DNA of 64,000 nt from Humitalea rosea (GCF_003253705.1 NZ_QKYU01000001.1:310001-374000); one strand, 5' to 3'. Positions 1 to 11,970 are shown, counted from the first letter of the stretch. Numbers and translations: made by a program. The notes: a model not told the origin generated them from the letters alone.

Positions 1-681
1 GCCCGCGCCGCCGGGCTGCCCACCCTGGTCGATGGCGACACCGGCTATGGCGAGGCGCTGAACGTCATGCACATGGTCCGCGCCTTCGAGGAGGCCGGCG
101 CCGGTGCGGTGCACCTGGAAGACCAGCTGCTGCCCAAGAAATGCGGCCATCTGAACGACAAGAAGCTCGCCTCGGCCGGGGATATGGCCGCCAAGGTCGC
201 CGCCGCCCGCCGCGCCCGGCGCCACCTCTACATCATCGCCCGCACCGATGCCGTGGCGTCGGAGGGCATGGATGCCGCCGTGGACCGCGCCAAGCGCTAC
301 CTGGAAGCCGGGGCGGATGCGATCTTCCCCGAGGCGCTGGTCACCGCCGACATGTTCCGCGAATTCGCCGCCCGCATGCCGGGGGTGAAGCTGCTCGCCA
401 ACATGACCGAATTCGGCCGCACGCCCTTCTTCACGGCGCAGGAATTCGAGGAGATGGGCTATGCCATGGTGATCTGGCCGGTGAGCCACCTGCGCGTCGC
501 CAACAAGGCAATGGCCGATCTCTACGCCGCGATCCGCACCGATGGCGGCACCATGAAGCGGCTTGATAAGATGCAGACCCGTGCCGAACTCTACGCCACC
601 ATCGGCTATCACGCCTATGAGGCGCTGGATGCCTCGCTGGTGAAGACCGTGGTGCCCGAGGGCATGCCGCAAGGCCATTGA
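1..681 (+). CDS. Isocitrate lyase / PEP mutase family protein (5' end outside window)
   Basis: The reading frame is open from base 1, so the start codon lies upstream. It encodes an (alpha/beta)8-barrel enzyme of the ICL/PEP mutase superfamily, which makes or breaks C-C or C-P bonds next to a carboxylate. Visible signatures are the metal/substrate loop DGDTGYGE (about residues 11-18 of the visible part) and the KKCGH motif that carries the catalytic Cys of lyases in this family. The visible 226 residues fit a family length of about 280-300. Oxaloacetate decarboxylase, methylisocitrate lyase-like and carboxyphosphonoenolpyruvate mutase activities cannot be separated from sequence alone. A thiolase begins 11 bases after the stop, so the two are probably co-transcribed. 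Confidence 0.85.
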   Translation, partial: ARAAGLPTLVDGDTGYGEALNVMHMVRAFEEAGAGAVHLEDQLLPKKCGHLNDKKLASAGDMAAKVAAARRARRHLYIIARTDAVASEGMDAAVDRAKRYLEAGADAIFPEALVTADMFREFAARMPGVKLLANMTEFGRTPFFTAQEFEEMGYAMVIWPVSHLRVANKAMADLYAAIRTDGGTMKRLDKMQTRAELYATIGYHAYEALDASLVKTVVPEGMPQGH

Positions 682-692
682 GGATCGCCGCC

Positions 693-1868
693 ATGACCGA
701 CGCCCCCTGCATTGTTGGCTGGGCCCATAGCCCCTTCGGCAAGCTGGAGGACCATCCGGATGTGGAATCCCTGATCGCCAGCGTCGGCCGCGCGGCGATC
801 GAGGATGCCGGGGTGGCGCCCACCGACATCGGGGGCGTCTTCGTCGGGCTGTTCAACGGCGGCTTCCAGAAACAGGATTTTCCCTCCTCGCTGCCGCTGC
901 AATCCATCCCGGAACTGCGCTGGGCGCGCTCCTCCCGCTATGAGAACGCCTGCGCCACCGGCTCGGCCGCCATCCATGGCGCGCTGGACTGGCTGGCGGC
1001 GGGCAGGGGGCGTCTGGCCCTGGTGATCGGCGCGGAGAAGATGACCGCGGTGCCGGGCTCGGCGGTGGGCGACATCCTGCTCGGCTGCGCCTATCGCCGC
1101 GAGGAGGGCGAGATCCCCAACGGCTTCGCCGGCGTCTTCGGCCGCATTGCCGAAAGCTACTTCCAAAAACATGGCGACCAGTCCGACGCGCTGGCGGCGA
1201 TCGCGGCCAAGAACCACCGCAATGGCGTGGACAACCCTTTTGCGCAGATGCGTCGCGACCTCGGTTATGAGTTTTGTCGGACCGAAAGTGCCAAGAACCC
1301 CTTCGTGGCGGGGCCGCTGAAGCGCACGGATTGCTCGCTGGTGTCGGATGGGGCGGCGGCGCTGGTGCTGGCGGATGCGGAGACGGCGGCGAGCATGGCC
1401 AAGGCCGTGGCGGTCCGCGCGGCGGCGCAGGTGAACGACTTTCTGCCGATCTCCGCCCGCGACATCACCAAATTCGAGGGCTGCACCCAGGCCTGGGCCC
1501 GCGCCCATGCGGCGGCCGGCACGACGCTGGCCGACCTCGACTTCGTCGAGACCCATGACTGCTTCACCATCGCCGAGCTGATCGAATACGAGGCCATGGG
1601 GCTGGTGCCCGAGGGCCAGGGCGCGCGCGCGATCCTGGAAGGCTGGACCACGGCCGAGGGACGGCTGCCGGTGAACCGCTCCGGCGGGCTGAAATCCAAG
1701 GGGCACCCCATCGGCGCGACCGGCGTCTCCATGCATGTGGTGGCGGCGATGCAACTGGCGGGGCAGGCGGGGGCGATGCAACTGCCCCGCGCCAATCTCG
1801 CGGGCGTGTTCAACATGGGCGGAGCCGCCGTCGCGAATTACGCCTCGATCCTGGAAAGGGTTCGCTGA
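693..1868 (+). CDS. Thiolase family protein (SCP2-type acetyl-CoA acetyltransferase-like)
   Basis: Predicted cytosolic thiolase of 391 residues, acting in CoA-thioester metabolism. The acyl-accepting Cys sits in ENACATG (Cys about 87). The C-terminal GGLKSKGHPIGATG carries the catalytic His, and ETHDCFTIAEL is typical of the SCPx/lipid-transfer thiolase branch rather than the classical biosynthetic PhaA branch. An in-frame TTG exists at 678, but ATG 693 is preferred because it gives the family-like N-terminus MTDAPCIVGW and follows the AGGA-like bases just after the upstream stop. It follows the ICL/PEP-mutase gene in a likely operon. The physiological substrate is unknown. Confidence 0.85.
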   Translation: MTDAPCIVGWAHSPFGKLEDHPDVESLIASVGRAAIEDAGVAPTDIGGVFVGLFNGGFQKQDFPSSLPLQSIPELRWARSSRYENACATGSAAIHGALDWLAAGRGRLALVIGAEKMTAVPGSAVGDILLGCAYRREEGEIPNGFAGVFGRIAESYFQKHGDQSDALAAIAAKNHRNGVDNPFAQMRRDLGYEFCRTESAKNPFVAGPLKRTDCSLVSDGAAALVLADAETAASMAKAVAVRAAAQVNDFLPISARDITKFEGCTQAWARAHAAAGTTLADLDFVETHDCFTIAELIEYEAMGLVPEGQGARAILEGWTTAEGRLPVNRSGGLKSKGHPIGATGVSMHVVAAMQLAGQAGAMQLPRANLAGVFNMGGAAVANYASILERVR

Positions 1869-1943
1869 CGCCTTTCCCACGCCGAGCGAAACTATTGCTT
1901 CATTGGATTCGTTGATCCTTCGGTTTCAACCGGAGACCGACCG

Positions 1944-3320
1944 ATGCTGCTGCGCATGGATCAGACCTCGCCACGCGCGCGTCCACCGCAAGCCGCGCCG
2001 AGCTTCGCGCTCGGCCCCAGCCGTTTCCGCCTGGGCTCCGCCGGGCTGATCCGGCTGATGACGCCGCCGGCGACACCCGACCACGTCACCGGCCTGCCGG
2101 GCCGGTCTTCGCTATTGGACCGGGTGTCGCGCGCCTTGGCGGCGGGGCCGGCGGCGCTGGTGGTGGTGCGGCTCGACCGGCTGTCGGAGATCAATGACAC
2201 GCTGGGCCATGCCATCGGCGATTCGATGCTGGCCCTGGCGGCGGCGCGGCTGCAGGAGACGGTGCGCCGGCCCGATCTGGTCGGCACCATGGGGGGCGCG
2301 GGCTTCGCGCTGCTGGTGCCCGGCATCGCCACCACCATGGCGGCCGAGGCGCTGGCGGACCGGCTGGTGGACCGGCTGTCGCGCCCCTATGCGATCGGCG
2401 ATGTCGTGGCCGCCTCCGGTGCCGCCGCGGGCTTCGCCTTGGCCCCGCGCGACGGGCTGGTGCCGGCCGATCTGCTGCGCCGCGCGGGCCTGGCGCTGGA
2501 GGTCGCGCGCCAGGGCCAGGGCCTGCCCCGCGCCGCCGGCTTCCGCCCGGCGCAGGAGGAGGACGCGCGCCGCCGCCTCGCGACCGAGTCAGCCCTGCGC
2601 CGGGCGCTGCCGCGGGAGGAGTTCGAGCTCCACTACCAACCCCAGATCGGCATGGAGAGCGGCCGCATCCTGGGCTTCGAGGCGCTGATCCGCTGGCGCC
2701 GCGATGGCGTGCTGATCCCCCCCGACGGCTTCCTGCCGACGGCGGAGTCCTCCGGGCTGATCCTGCCGATCGGCGCCTGGGCTTTGCGCGCCGCCTGCCG
2801 CACCGCCGCCGGCTGGGCCCGGCCGGTGACCATCGCGGTGAATGTCGCCGTCCATCAATTCGCCGATGGCCGGCTGCTGGCCGAGGTCGCCGGCGCCTTG
2901 GCCGCCGCCGGGCTGCCGCCGCAGCGGCTGGAACTGGAGATCACCGAAAGCGCCCTGCTGCGCCACGGCGCCCATACGCTGGAGCAGCTTCGGGCCTTGC
3001 GGGCGATGGGGGTGCGGATCGCGATGGATGATTTCGGCACGGGCTATGCCTCGCTCTCCCAGCTGCACGCCTTCCCCTTCGACCGGCTGAAGATCGACCG
3101 CAGCTTCGTCGCGGAGGTCGAGCACGGCGGCAGTGGTGCGGCCATCGTCACCGCCATCGCCGAATTGGGCGCGCAGATGGGGCTGGAGACGGTGGCCGAA
3201 GGCGTCGAAACCCCGAGCCAGTTGGAGGCGCTGCGCCGCCGGGGCTGTGCGGTGGCGCAGGGCTATCTGCTCGGCCGACCGGGGCCGGCGGATCAGCTTG
3301 CGGCGTTGCTGGCGGCCTGA
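1944..3320 (+). CDS. Cyclic-di-GMP phosphodiesterase, degenerate GGDEF plus EAL
   Basis: 458-residue signalling protein without membrane segments. The N-terminal GGDEF domain (about 45-195) has GGAGF (117-121) in place of GGDEF, so it should not synthesise c-di-GMP, though it may still bind GTP as a regulator. The C-terminal EAL domain (about 215-458) looks active. It has FEALIRWRR (EAL 246-248), an ITES metal-ligand motif, [20 protein letters not shown] and ETVAEGVET, as in PDE-A enzymes that linearise c-di-GMP to pGpG. It is convergent with ispDF, and the two 3' ends overlap by 28 bases. The first 40 residues are unrecognised. Confidence 0.85.
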   Translation: MLLRMDQTSPRARPPQAAPSFALGPSRFRLGSAGLIRLMTPPATPDHVTGLPGRSSLLDRVSRALAAGPAALVVVRLDRLSEINDTLGHAIGDSMLALAAARLQETVRRPDLVGTMGGAGFALLVPGIATTMAAEALADRLVDRLSRPYAIGDVVAASGAAAGFALAPRDGLVPADLLRRAGLALEVARQGQGLPRAAGFRPAQEEDARRRLATESALRRALPREEFELHYQPQIGMESGRILGFEALIRWRRDGVLIPPDGFLPTAESSGLILPIGAWALRAACRTAAGWARPVTIAVNVAVHQFADGRLLAEVAGALAAAGLPPQRLELEITESALLRHGAHTLEQLRALRAMGVRIAMDDFGTGYASLSQLHAFPFDRLKIDRSFVAEVEHGGSGAAIVTAIAELGAQMGLETVAEGVETPSQLEALRRRGCAVAQGYLLGRPGPADQLAALLAA

Positions 3321-4468
3321 GGGGGTTCGGGCAGCAGCAGCATCACCGCCGCCTGGGCCGCGATGCCCTCGCCCCGCCCGGTGAAGCCGAGCCGTTCGGT
3401 GGTGGTGGCCTTCACCGAGATCGCCGCCATATCGACCCCGAGCAGGGCGGCCAGCCGCGCCCGCATCGCGCCGGCATGGGGGGTGATCTTCGGCCGCTCG
3501 CAGATCAGCGTGACATCGGCATTCACCAGCCGCCCGCCCCGCGCCGCGATCCGCCCCGCCGCATGGGTCAGGAAGCGGGCGCTGTCGGCATCCTTCCATT
3601 CCGCCTCGGAGGGCGGGAACCAGCGGCCGATGTCGCCCTCCGCCAGCGCGCCATAGATCGCATCGCAGAGCGCGTGGAGGCCCACATCCGCATCCGAATG
3701 CCCGTCGAGGCCCTTCTCATGCGGCACGGTGATGCCGCAGAGCACCAGAGGCCGGCCCGGCACCAGCCGGTGCACGTCAAAGCCGGTGCCGACATAGGGA
3801 AGCAGGGCAGGGGCCATCATGCGCTCCATCCGGGCCAGATCCTCGGGCCAGGTGATCTTGATGTTGTCGGGATGGCCAGGCACCAGGGCCACCGCCATCC
3901 CCGCGGCCTCCAGCACCGAGGCATCATCGGTCGCGGCGGCCGAGGCGAAGCCCTGCGCCGCGCGCAGCGCCGCGAAGCGGAAGGCCTGCGGCGTCTGCGC
4001 CCGGAACAGCTTGTCCCGGGGCACGGTCGCGGCGATCAGACCGGACTCGCCCCGCTTCAGTGTCTCGGCCACCGCCAGGGCCGGAATCGCGCCCGGATGT
4101 TCGGCCAGCGCCGCGACCAGGGCGGCGATGGTGCCGGGGGGGATCAGCGGCCGGGCGCCGTCATGCACCAGCACCAGATCCGGCGGGTCGGCGGCGAGCG
4201 CCGCGAGGCCCGCGGCCACGCTGTCCTGCCGGCTGGCGCCGCCGATCACGGGGGGGCGCACCGGCAGCCCGGCCAGCAGCGCCGCGACCTGGGCCTCGGC
4301 GCCCGGGGCGCAGACGGGCTGGATGGCCTCGACCAGGCCTTCGCGCAGCAAAGCCTCGGCGGCATGGCGCAGCACCGCTTTACCGGCCAGGGGAAGGAAT
4401 TGTTTGGGGGTCGCCGCCCCGAAACGCGTGCCGCCTCCGGCGGCGAGCAACAGGGCCATGATCCGCAT
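3293..4468 (-). CDS. ispDF: Bifunctional MEP cytidylyltransferase / MEcPP synthase IspDF
   Basis: Fused enzyme of 391 residues catalysing two steps of the methylerythritol-phosphate route to isoprenoids. The IspD half (1-220) has the nucleotide loop [13 protein letters not shown] with PKQF, and VHDGARPL. The IspF half (about 225-391) begins GTGFDVHRL, with metal ligands Asp231, His233 and His265 and the motifs [10 protein letters not shown] and GDIG. Fusion of D and F is common in alphaproteobacteria. The start ATG 4468 gives the conserved N-terminus; ATG 4459 is also possible, and the frame stays open further upstream without a convincing start. It is divergent from dusB. Confidence 0.95.
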   Translation of the reverse strand: MRIMALLLAAGGGTRFGAATPKQFLPLAGKAVLRHAAEALLREGLVEAIQPVCAPGAEAQVAALLAGLPVRPPVIGGASRQDSVAAGLAALAADPPDLVLVHDGARPLIPPGTIAALVAALAEHPGAIPALAVAETLKRGESGLIAATVPRDKLFRAQTPQAFRFAALRAAQGFASAAATDDASVLEAAGMAVALVPGHPDNIKITWPEDLARMERMMAPALLPYVGTGFDVHRLVPGRPLVLCGITVPHEKGLDGHSDADVGLHALCDAIYGALAEGDIGRWFPPSEAEWKDADSARFLTHAAGRIAARGGRLVNADVTLICERPKITPHAGAMRARLAALLGVDMAAISVKATTTERLGFTGRGEGIAAQAAVMLLLPEPPQAASNAAS

Positions 4469-4611
4469 GGCGCCTGTGTCGCCTGGGCCCCTGTCCCTGT
4501 CCAGATGTGGGCCTTGAGGGGCCCCTGGCGCACAAGCCGTCACCACCCGCCCAAGCCGAGGGCAATCCGCGCATGGACGCGGCGGGTTCGGCGCGATAGT
4601 TTGCCGCGCAA

Positions 4612-5739
4612 ATGAGCAATTCATCGCATTCCGTGGCCGGTCCGATCCGGTCGCTCTCGCTTATCGATCTGGGATCGGGGGTTACCATCCCCGTGCCGGT
4701 GATCGTGGCGCCCATGTCGGGCGTCACCGATCTGCCGTTCCGCCGGCTCGCCCGCGCCCAGGGGGCGCCGATGGTGGTCAGCGAGATGATCGCCTCGGAT
4801 GCGATGGTGCGCGAAAACAAGGTGACCCGGCGCATGGCGGAGGTGGATGGCCTCGGCGGGCCCGCCAGCCTGCAGCTTGCCGGCTGCGACCCGGTGGTGA
4901 TGGCCGAGGCCGCGCGCATCGCCGTCGATGGCGGGGCGGCGATCGTCGATATCAACTTCGGCTGCCCGGTGAAGAAGGTCGCGGTCGGCCAATCCGCCGG
5001 CAGCGCGCTGATGCGCGATGAGATCGGCGCCGCCCGGCTGCTGGAGGCGGTGGTCCGCGCCGTGCCGGTGCCGGTGACGCTGAAGATGCGGATGGGCTGG
5101 GACCACAACAGCCTGAACGCGCCGAAGCTCGCGCGGATCGCCGAGGATCTCGGCATCCGCATGATCACGGTGCATGGCCGCACCCGGCAGCAATTCTACA
5201 CCGGCACCGCCGACTGGGCCTTCGTCCGCCAGGTGAAGGAGGCGGTCCGCATCCCCGTCATCGTCAATGGCGACATCCTCTCGGCCGCCGATGCCCGGGC
5301 GGCGCTGGCGGCCTCGGGCGCCGATGGGGTGATGATCGGGCGTGGCTGCTATGGCCGGCCCTGGCTGCCGCGGCTGATTGCCGCGGCGCTGACCGGGGGG
5401 GAGGTGGTGGAGCCCAGCCTCGCCGAGCAATACGCGATCCTGCTGGAACACCATGCGGCGCTGGTCGCGCATTTCGGCGACCCGGCGGGCCTGCGTATCG
5501 CGCGCAAGCATATGGCCTGGTATTCCAAGGGCTTGCACGGCTCGGCCGATTTCCGGGTGAAGATCAACCAGGCCGATACCGTGGCCGAGGCCCATGCCGC
5601 GCTGGAAGGCTATTTCCTGCCGCTGATCGAGCGCGGCGCCGCGCGCCAGGACGAGGCTCGCCTCGATGGCCAGGACGAGGCCCGCCTCGACGACCAGGAC
5701 GAGGCCCGCCTCGACGATCAGGCGGCGCTGGCGGCATGA
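4612..5739 (+). CDS. dusB: tRNA-dihydrouridine synthase DusB (NifR3)
   Basis: FMN enzyme reducing uridines in the tRNA D-loop. The TIM barrel starts [18 protein letters not shown]. The catalytic Cys is in FGCPVKKV (Cys118), and the FMN phosphate site is [14 protein letters not shown]. The fold ends near residue 345. Beyond it, residues 346-369 are three perfect or near-perfect copies of the acidic octapeptide QDEARLDD, encoded by a 24-base tandem repeat, which is unusual for DusB. The stop overlaps the ntrB start (ATGA). dusB upstream of ntrBC is the classic nifR3 arrangement of alphaproteobacteria. Confidence 0.95.
   Translation: MSNSSHSVAGPIRSLSLIDLGSGVTIPVPVIVAPMSGVTDLPFRRLARAQGAPMVVSEMIASDAMVRENKVTRRMAEVDGLGGPASLQLAGCDPVVMAEAARIAVDGGAAIVDINFGCPVKKVAVGQSAGSALMRDEIGAARLLEAVVRAVPVPVTLKMRMGWDHNSLNAPKLARIAEDLGIRMITVHGRTRQQFYTGTADWAFVRQVKEAVRIPVIVNGDILSAADARAALAASGADGVMIGRGCYGRPWLPRLIAAALTGGEVVEPSLAEQYAILLEHHAALVAHFGDPAGLRIARKHMAWYSKGLHGSADFRVKINQADTVAEAHAALEGYFLPLIERGAARQDEARLDGQDEARLDDQDEARLDDQAALAA
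5647..5718 (+). repeat. Tandem 24-bp repeat, three copies, inside dusB 3' end
   Basis: Copies at 5647-5670, 5671-5694 and 5695-5718 differ by only a few bases (first copy GATGGC against GACGAC or GACGAT at the end). They keep the frame and encode QDEARLD(G/D). Copy-number change by slippage would lengthen or shorten the DusB tail by eight residues without a frameshift. Confidence 0.95.
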
Positions 5740-6860
5740 CCATCGCCGCCGCGCATCGCCTCGCGACCCTGCCCGACAGCGTCGCCATCCTCGGCGCGCT
5801 GCCGCTGGCGATCGTGGTGCTGGACCCCGAGGACCGCTTCCGCTTCGCCAACCCGGCGGCGGAGCAGTTCTTCCAGCTCTCCTCGGTCAGCCTCGCGCAG
5901 TTGGCGCTCTCCGACCTGATCCGCCCCGACAGCCGGCTGTTCGGCCTGCTGACCCAGGTGCGGACCCTGGACGCACCTGTTTCCGACCACGATCTGACGT
6001 TGGAAAGCCCCCGGCTGCAGCGGCATGACGTCGCGGCCTATGCCGTGCCGCTGCCGGAAATGCCGGGCTGCATCGTGCTGACGCTGCAGGATGGCAGCAC
6101 CGCGCATAAGCTCGACCGCCAGCTCAATTTCCGAGGCGCCGCGCGTGGCGCCTCGGCCATGGCGGCGATGCTGGCGCATGAGGTGAAGAACCCGCTCTCC
6201 GGCATCCGGGGTGCCGCGCAGTTGCTGGAAGCCGGCGTGGCCGAGAACGACCGCGAGCTTTGCACCCTGATCCAGGAGGAGGTGGACCGCATCCGCATCC
6301 TGGTCGAGCGGATGGACATGTTCTCCGAACGCCCGATCGAGCGGGTCGCGGTGAATATCCATGAGGTGCTGGACCATGTCCGCCGCGTCGCCCAGGCGGG
6401 CTTCGCGAGCCATCTGCGCATCGTCGAGGAATACGACCCCTCGCTGCCCATGGTCTGGGCGAATCGCGACCAGCTGGTGCAGATCCTGCTGAACCTCGTG
6501 AAGAACGCCGCCGAGGCCGCGCCCACCCATGGCGGCGAGATCGTGCTCTCCACCGCCTATCGCCATGGCGTGCGGATCGCCGTGCCGGGCTCGCGGGAGC
6601 GGATGCATCTGCCGCTGGAGGTCGCCGTCGGCGACAATGGCCCCGGCATCGACGAGACGGTGAAGGCGACCCTGTTCGAGCCCTTCGTCACCACCAAGCG
6701 CGGCGGGCAGGGCCTCGGCCTCGCGCTGGTCGCCAAGCTCGTGACCGACCAGGGCGGGCTGATCGAATGCGACAGCCGCCCGGGCAAGACCGTGTTCCGC
6801 CTCTCGCTTGCCAAGCCCCCCGCCCCCGAACGCCGTCCGAGGTTGCCGCCCCTTGCCTGA
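5736..6860 (+). CDS. ntrB: Nitrogen regulation sensor kinase NtrB
   Basis: Cytoplasmic histidine kinase/phosphatase of 374 residues that controls NtrC phosphorylation in response to nitrogen status through PII. An N-terminal PAS domain (about 15-125) precedes the DHp H-box [19 protein letters not shown] (His148). The HATPase domain shows NLVKNAAEA (N box), GDNGPGID and GQGLGLALV. No membrane segments, as expected for NtrB. Translationally coupled to dusB by an ATGA overlap, with ntrC about 22 bases downstream. Confidence 0.95.
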   Translation: MTIAAAHRLATLPDSVAILGALPLAIVVLDPEDRFRFANPAAEQFFQLSSVSLAQLALSDLIRPDSRLFGLLTQVRTLDAPVSDHDLTLESPRLQRHDVAAYAVPLPEMPGCIVLTLQDGSTAHKLDRQLNFRGAARGASAMAAMLAHEVKNPLSGIRGAAQLLEAGVAENDRELCTLIQEEVDRIRILVERMDMFSERPIERVAVNIHEVLDHVRRVAQAGFASHLRIVEEYDPSLPMVWANRDQLVQILLNLVKNAAEAAPTHGGEIVLSTAYRHGVRIAVPGSRERMHLPLEVAVGDNGPGIDETVKATLFEPFVTTKRGGQGLGLALVAKLVTDQGGLIECDSRPGKTVFRLSLAKPPAPERRPRLPPLA

Positions 6861-6882
6861 CACTCACCCCGATGCCGACAGG

Positions 6883-8337
<1,455 letters not shown>

Positions 8338-8342
8338 CGCTG

Positions 8343-10577
8343 ATGTCGGCCATCCCGCCCGAACGCTGGCTGCGCCGTGCCGCCGATGCGTTGCTCGGGC
8401 GGGGGGTGACGCTTGCGCTGGCCGTCGCCGCACTGGCGGCGGGGCTCGCGACCTTCGTGCTGCTGTCGGGCGGCAGCCCGCTCGGGCCGACCTCGCCGGG
8501 CCAGGTCGTGGCCATGGTGCTGGCCAATGCGGCGCTGCTGCTGCTGCTCGGCGCCTCGCTCGCGGGGCGTCTGGTGCGGGTCTGGGCCGAGCGCCGCCGG
8601 GGGGGCGCGGGCTCGCGGCTGCATGTCCGGCTGGTGCTGCTGTTCGGGGGCGTCGCGGTGGTGCCGGCGCTGCTGGTCGCGGGCTTCGCCGCGGTCTTCT
8701 TCAACCTCGGCATCCAGGCCTGGTTCAGCGACCGGGTGCGGGAGACGCTGGAAGCCTCGCTGATCGCCTCGCGCGCCTATCTCGCCGAGCATGTGAACAC
8801 CGTGCGCGGCGATGCCCAAGGGATGGCCAACGACCTCAACCGCGCCGCCCAGGTCTATCTGCCGGACCAGGAGATCAACTACGCCCGCGTGGTCGCGACC
8901 CAGGCGGCGCTGCGCGGGCTGACCGAGGCGGTGGTCTTCGACCCGGCGCTCGGCCGGGTGATCGCGACCGCGGGGCTTGGCACCAATTTGCTGCTCGACC
9001 CGCCGGACCAGGAGGCGCTGGACCTCGCCCGCAGCGGCGAGATCGCGGTGCTGCCGGATGAGGGCGCGGGGCGGGTCCGGGCGCTGGTTGCCCTGGAGCT
9101 TCCGGGGGGCGCGATGTTGCAGATCGGCCGCCCGGTCGATCCCGGCGTGCTGGAGCACATGCGCCGCACCGAACTCTCCTTCGCGCAATACGACCAGCTC
9201 GACCGGCGCCGGGGCCCGTTGCAGATCACCTTCGCGCTGATCTTCGCCGTCACCGCGCTGCTGGTGCTGTTCGGCGCCGTGCTGGTCGGGCTGGTCATTG
9301 CCAACCAGATCGCGCGGCCCATCGCCCGGCTGATCCTGGCCGCCGACCGGGTGCGCGGCGGCGACCTCTCGGTCCGCGTCGCGGAGGGCACCGCGGATGA
9401 CGAGGTCGCGAGCCTCTCCCGCGCCTTCAACCGCATGACCGGGCAGCTCGCGGCCCAGCGCGGCGAGTTGATGGAGGCCTATAGCCAGCTCGACGGCCGT
9501 CGCCGTTTTACCGAGAGCGTGCTGGCGGGGGTTTCGGCGGGCGTCGTCGGGCTGGATGCCGAGGCGCGGATCAACCTGCCCAACCGCAGCGCCTCGGATC
9601 TGCTCGGGAGGGACCTGGACGATGCCTATGGCCGCCCGCTCGCGGATGTGGTGCCGGAATTCGGCCCGCTGCTGGCCCAGGCCGCCGCCGACCCCTTCCG
9701 CCCCCGCACCGCCGAAATCCCGATCGGGCCGGCGGCGCGGCGCCGCACCTTGCTGGTCCGCATCGGCGCCGAGATCCAGGGGCGCCGGGTCGCGGGCTAT
9801 GTGCTGACCTTCGATGACATCACCGAATTGCAATCGGCCCAGCGCACCGCCGCCTGGGCCGATGTCGCCCGCCGCATCGCGCATGAGATCAAGAATCCGC
9901 TGACCCCGATCTCGCTTTCGGCCGAGCGGCTGCGGCGGCGCTACCTCAAGCAGATCCAGGATGACCCCGAGACCTTTCGCCAGCTCACCGACACCATCGT
10001 GCGCCAGGTCGAGGACATCGGCCGCATGGTCGATGAATTCTCCGCCTTCGCCCGGATGCCGCAGCCGCAGATCGGGCCCGAGGATTTCGCCGCCATCGCC
10101 CGCGACAGCCTGGTGCTGCAACGCGGCGCGCATCCCGGGATCCGCTACACGCTGACCCTGCCGGAGGCGCCCGCCATCGGGCGCTGCGACCGGCGCCTGA
10201 TCGCCCAGGCCCTGACCAACCTGCTGCAAAACGCCGCCGATGCGGTCGCGATGCGGGAGGGGGCGGGAGAAATCGGGCTTCGCCTGGAAACATCCCCGGC
10301 CGCTTGGGCGTTCGTGATCGAGGATGATGGGATCGGACTGCCGGATGGCGAGAACAGCGACCGTCTCACGGAACCGTATGTCACGCACAAGGTCAAAGGG
10401 ACGGGGCTCGGGCTTGCCATCGTGAAGAAGATCATGGAGGACCACGGAGGGCGGGTAACCCTGGAGGCCCGCGCCCCCGCCCCTGGCACGCGCGCCTCTC
10501 TCATTTTCCTGGCACCCCCGACATCGGGACCGGATTTGGCTGGGTTGGAGACGGAAACGGCACGCCATGGCGCATGA
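8343..10577 (+). CDS. ntrY: Membrane sensor kinase NtrY
   Basis: 744-residue membrane histidine kinase partnering NtrX in nitrogen and redox/envelope control. Hydrophobic segments near residues 22-42, 54-76 and 97-121 anchor the N-terminus. A periplasmic-type region of about 170 residues ends at a fourth segment (about 293-320). HAMP (about 320-375), PAS (about 385-500), the H-box RRIAHEIKNPLTPISLSAER (His514) and an HATPase domain (GTGLGLAIV) follow. Architecture and length are those of NtrY. Its 3' end overlaps ntrX by 11 bases, so coupling is likely. Confidence 0.95.
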   Translation: MSAIPPERWLRRAADALLGRGVTLALAVAALAAGLATFVLLSGGSPLGPTSPGQVVAMVLANAALLLLLGASLAGRLVRVWAERRRGGAGSRLHVRLVLLFGGVAVVPALLVAGFAAVFFNLGIQAWFSDRVRETLEASLIASRAYLAEHVNTVRGDAQGMANDLNRAAQVYLPDQEINYARVVATQAALRGLTEAVVFDPALGRVIATAGLGTNLLLDPPDQEALDLARSGEIAVLPDEGAGRVRALVALELPGGAMLQIGRPVDPGVLEHMRRTELSFAQYDQLDRRRGPLQITFALIFAVTALLVLFGAVLVGLVIANQIARPIARLILAADRVRGGDLSVRVAEGTADDEVASLSRAFNRMTGQLAAQRGELMEAYSQLDGRRRFTESVLAGVSAGVVGLDAEARINLPNRSASDLLGRDLDDAYGRPLADVVPEFGPLLAQAAADPFRPRTAEIPIGPAARRRTLLVRIGAEIQGRRVAGYVLTFDDITELQSAQRTAAWADVARRIAHEIKNPLTPISLSAERLRRRYLKQIQDDPETFRQLTDTIVRQVEDIGRMVDEFSAFARMPQPQIGPEDFAAIARDSLVLQRGAHPGIRYTLTLPEAPAIGRCDRRLIAQALTNLLQNAADAVAMREGAGEIGLRLETSPAAWAFVIEDDGIGLPDGENSDRLTEPYVTHKVKGTGLGLAIVKKIMEDHGGRVTLEARAPAPGTRASLIFLAPPTSGPDLAGLETETARHGA

Positions 10578-11970
10578 GATCCTGATCGTCGACGACGAAC
10601 CGGACATCCGCGCGCTCATCGAGGGGATCCTCGGGGACGAAGGATACGAGGTTCGTACCGCGCATAATTCCGACAGCGCGCTGGCCGCCTTCCGCGCCCG
10701 GCGCCCGGCGCTGGTGGTGCTGGACATCTGGCTGCAGGGCTCGCGGCTGGATGGGCTCGGCATCCTCAAGGCGCTGCTGAGCGAGGAGCCGCATGTGCCC
10801 GTGGTCATGATCTCGGGCCATGGCACCATCGAGACCGCGGTGCAGGCGATCCAGGACGGTGCCTATGACTTCGTCGAGAAGCCCTTCAAGACCGACCGCC
10901 TGCTGCTGGTGATCTCCCGCGCGCTGGAATCCGCCCGGCTGCGGCGGGAGAACAGCGAGCTGCGCCTGCGCGTGGGGGCCGAGACCGAGCTGGTCGGGGT
11001 CTCCGCCTCCGTCGCGGCACTGCGTGCGGCCATCGAGAAGGTGGCGCCGACCGGCAGCCGCGTGCTGCTGAACGGCCCCGCCGGCTCGGGCAAGGAAGTC
11101 GCGGCGCGGATGATCCACGCCCGGTCCCGCCGCGCCGATGCGCCCTTCGTCTCGCTCAACTGCGCGACCCTGGCGCCCGCCCGCTTCGAGGAAGAGCTGT
11201 TCGGCGTCGAGGCGGGCGCCGATGCCCAAGGTGCGCCCCGCCGCGCCGGCGTGCTGGAACGCGCCCATGGCGGCACGCTGCTGCTGGATGAGGTGGCGGA
11301 CATGCCGCTCGAGACCCAGGGCAAGATCGTGCGTGCCTTGCAGGAGGCGGGGTTCGAGCGCGTCGGTGGCGGCACACGGGTCAAGGTCGATCTACGGGTC
11401 ATCGCCACCACCAGCCGCGACCTGCCCGCCGAGATCACCGCCGGACGCTTCCGCGAGGATCTGTTCTACCGCCTTGCGGTGGTGCCGCTGCGAATCGCGC
11501 CCTTGCGCGACCGGCGGGACGACATTCCCGCTCTGGTGCACCATTTCATGTCCCGCAGCGCCGAGACCACCGGCATGCCGCCGCGCGACGTGTCGGAAGA
11601 CGCGCTGGCCGCCTTGCAGGCCTATGACTGGCCGGGGAATGTCCGCCAGCTGCGGAACCTGGTGGACTGGCTGCTGATCATGGCCCCCGGTGGTCCCTCC
11701 GAGCCGATTCGCCCGGAGATGCTGCCGCCCGAGGTGGGCTCGACGGCGCCCGCCGTGCTCAAGCTCGACCGCAGCAGCGAGATCATGACCCTGCCGCTGC
11801 GCGATGCGCGGGAGCTGTTCGAGCGCCAGTATCTGGAAGCGCAGCTGCTGCGCTTCGGCGGTAACATCAGCCGCACGGCGGGTTTCGTCGGGATGGAGCG
11901 CAGCGCGCTGCACCGCAAGCTGAAGTTCCTCGGCGTGCAGTCGGAAGACCGTGCGGCCAATCTGAGTTGA
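10567..11970 (+). CDS. ntrX: Response regulator NtrX
   Basis: 467-residue NtrC-family regulator. The receiver begins HEILIVDDEPD with Asp53. The AAA+ domain has an altered P-loop (NGPAGSGKE) and lacks the GAFTGA loop: where it should be, the sequence reads GVEAGADAQGAPRRAG. A Fis-type helix-turn-helix at the C-terminus carries RTAGFVGMERSALHRKLK. Loss of GAFTGA is a known property of alphaproteobacterial NtrX, which is therefore thought not to activate sigma-54 in the standard way. It is the last gene of the dusB-ntrBCYX run. Confidence 0.95.
   Translation: MAHEILIVDDEPDIRALIEGILGDEGYEVRTAHNSDSALAAFRARRPALVVLDIWLQGSRLDGLGILKALLSEEPHVPVVMISGHGTIETAVQAIQDGAYDFVEKPFKTDRLLLVISRALESARLRRENSELRLRVGAETELVGVSASVAALRAAIEKVAPTGSRVLLNGPAGSGKEVAARMIHARSRRADAPFVSLNCATLAPARFEEELFGVEAGADAQGAPRRAGVLERAHGGTLLLDEVADMPLETQGKIVRALQEAGFERVGGGTRVKVDLRVIATTSRDLPAEITAGRFREDLFYRLAVVPLRIAPLRDRRDDIPALVHHFMSRSAETTGMPPRDVSEDALAALQAYDWPGNVRQLRNLVDWLLIMAPGGPSEPIRPEMLPPEVGSTAPAVLKLDRSSEIMTLPLRDARELFERQYLEAQLLRFGGNISRTAGFVGMERSALHRKLKFLGVQSEDRAANLS

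Noticed and set aside
11138-11377. NtrX lacking the GAFTGA loop as a sign of an inactivated gene
   Set aside because: The missing loop is normal for alphaproteobacterial NtrX, and the rest of the protein is intact.
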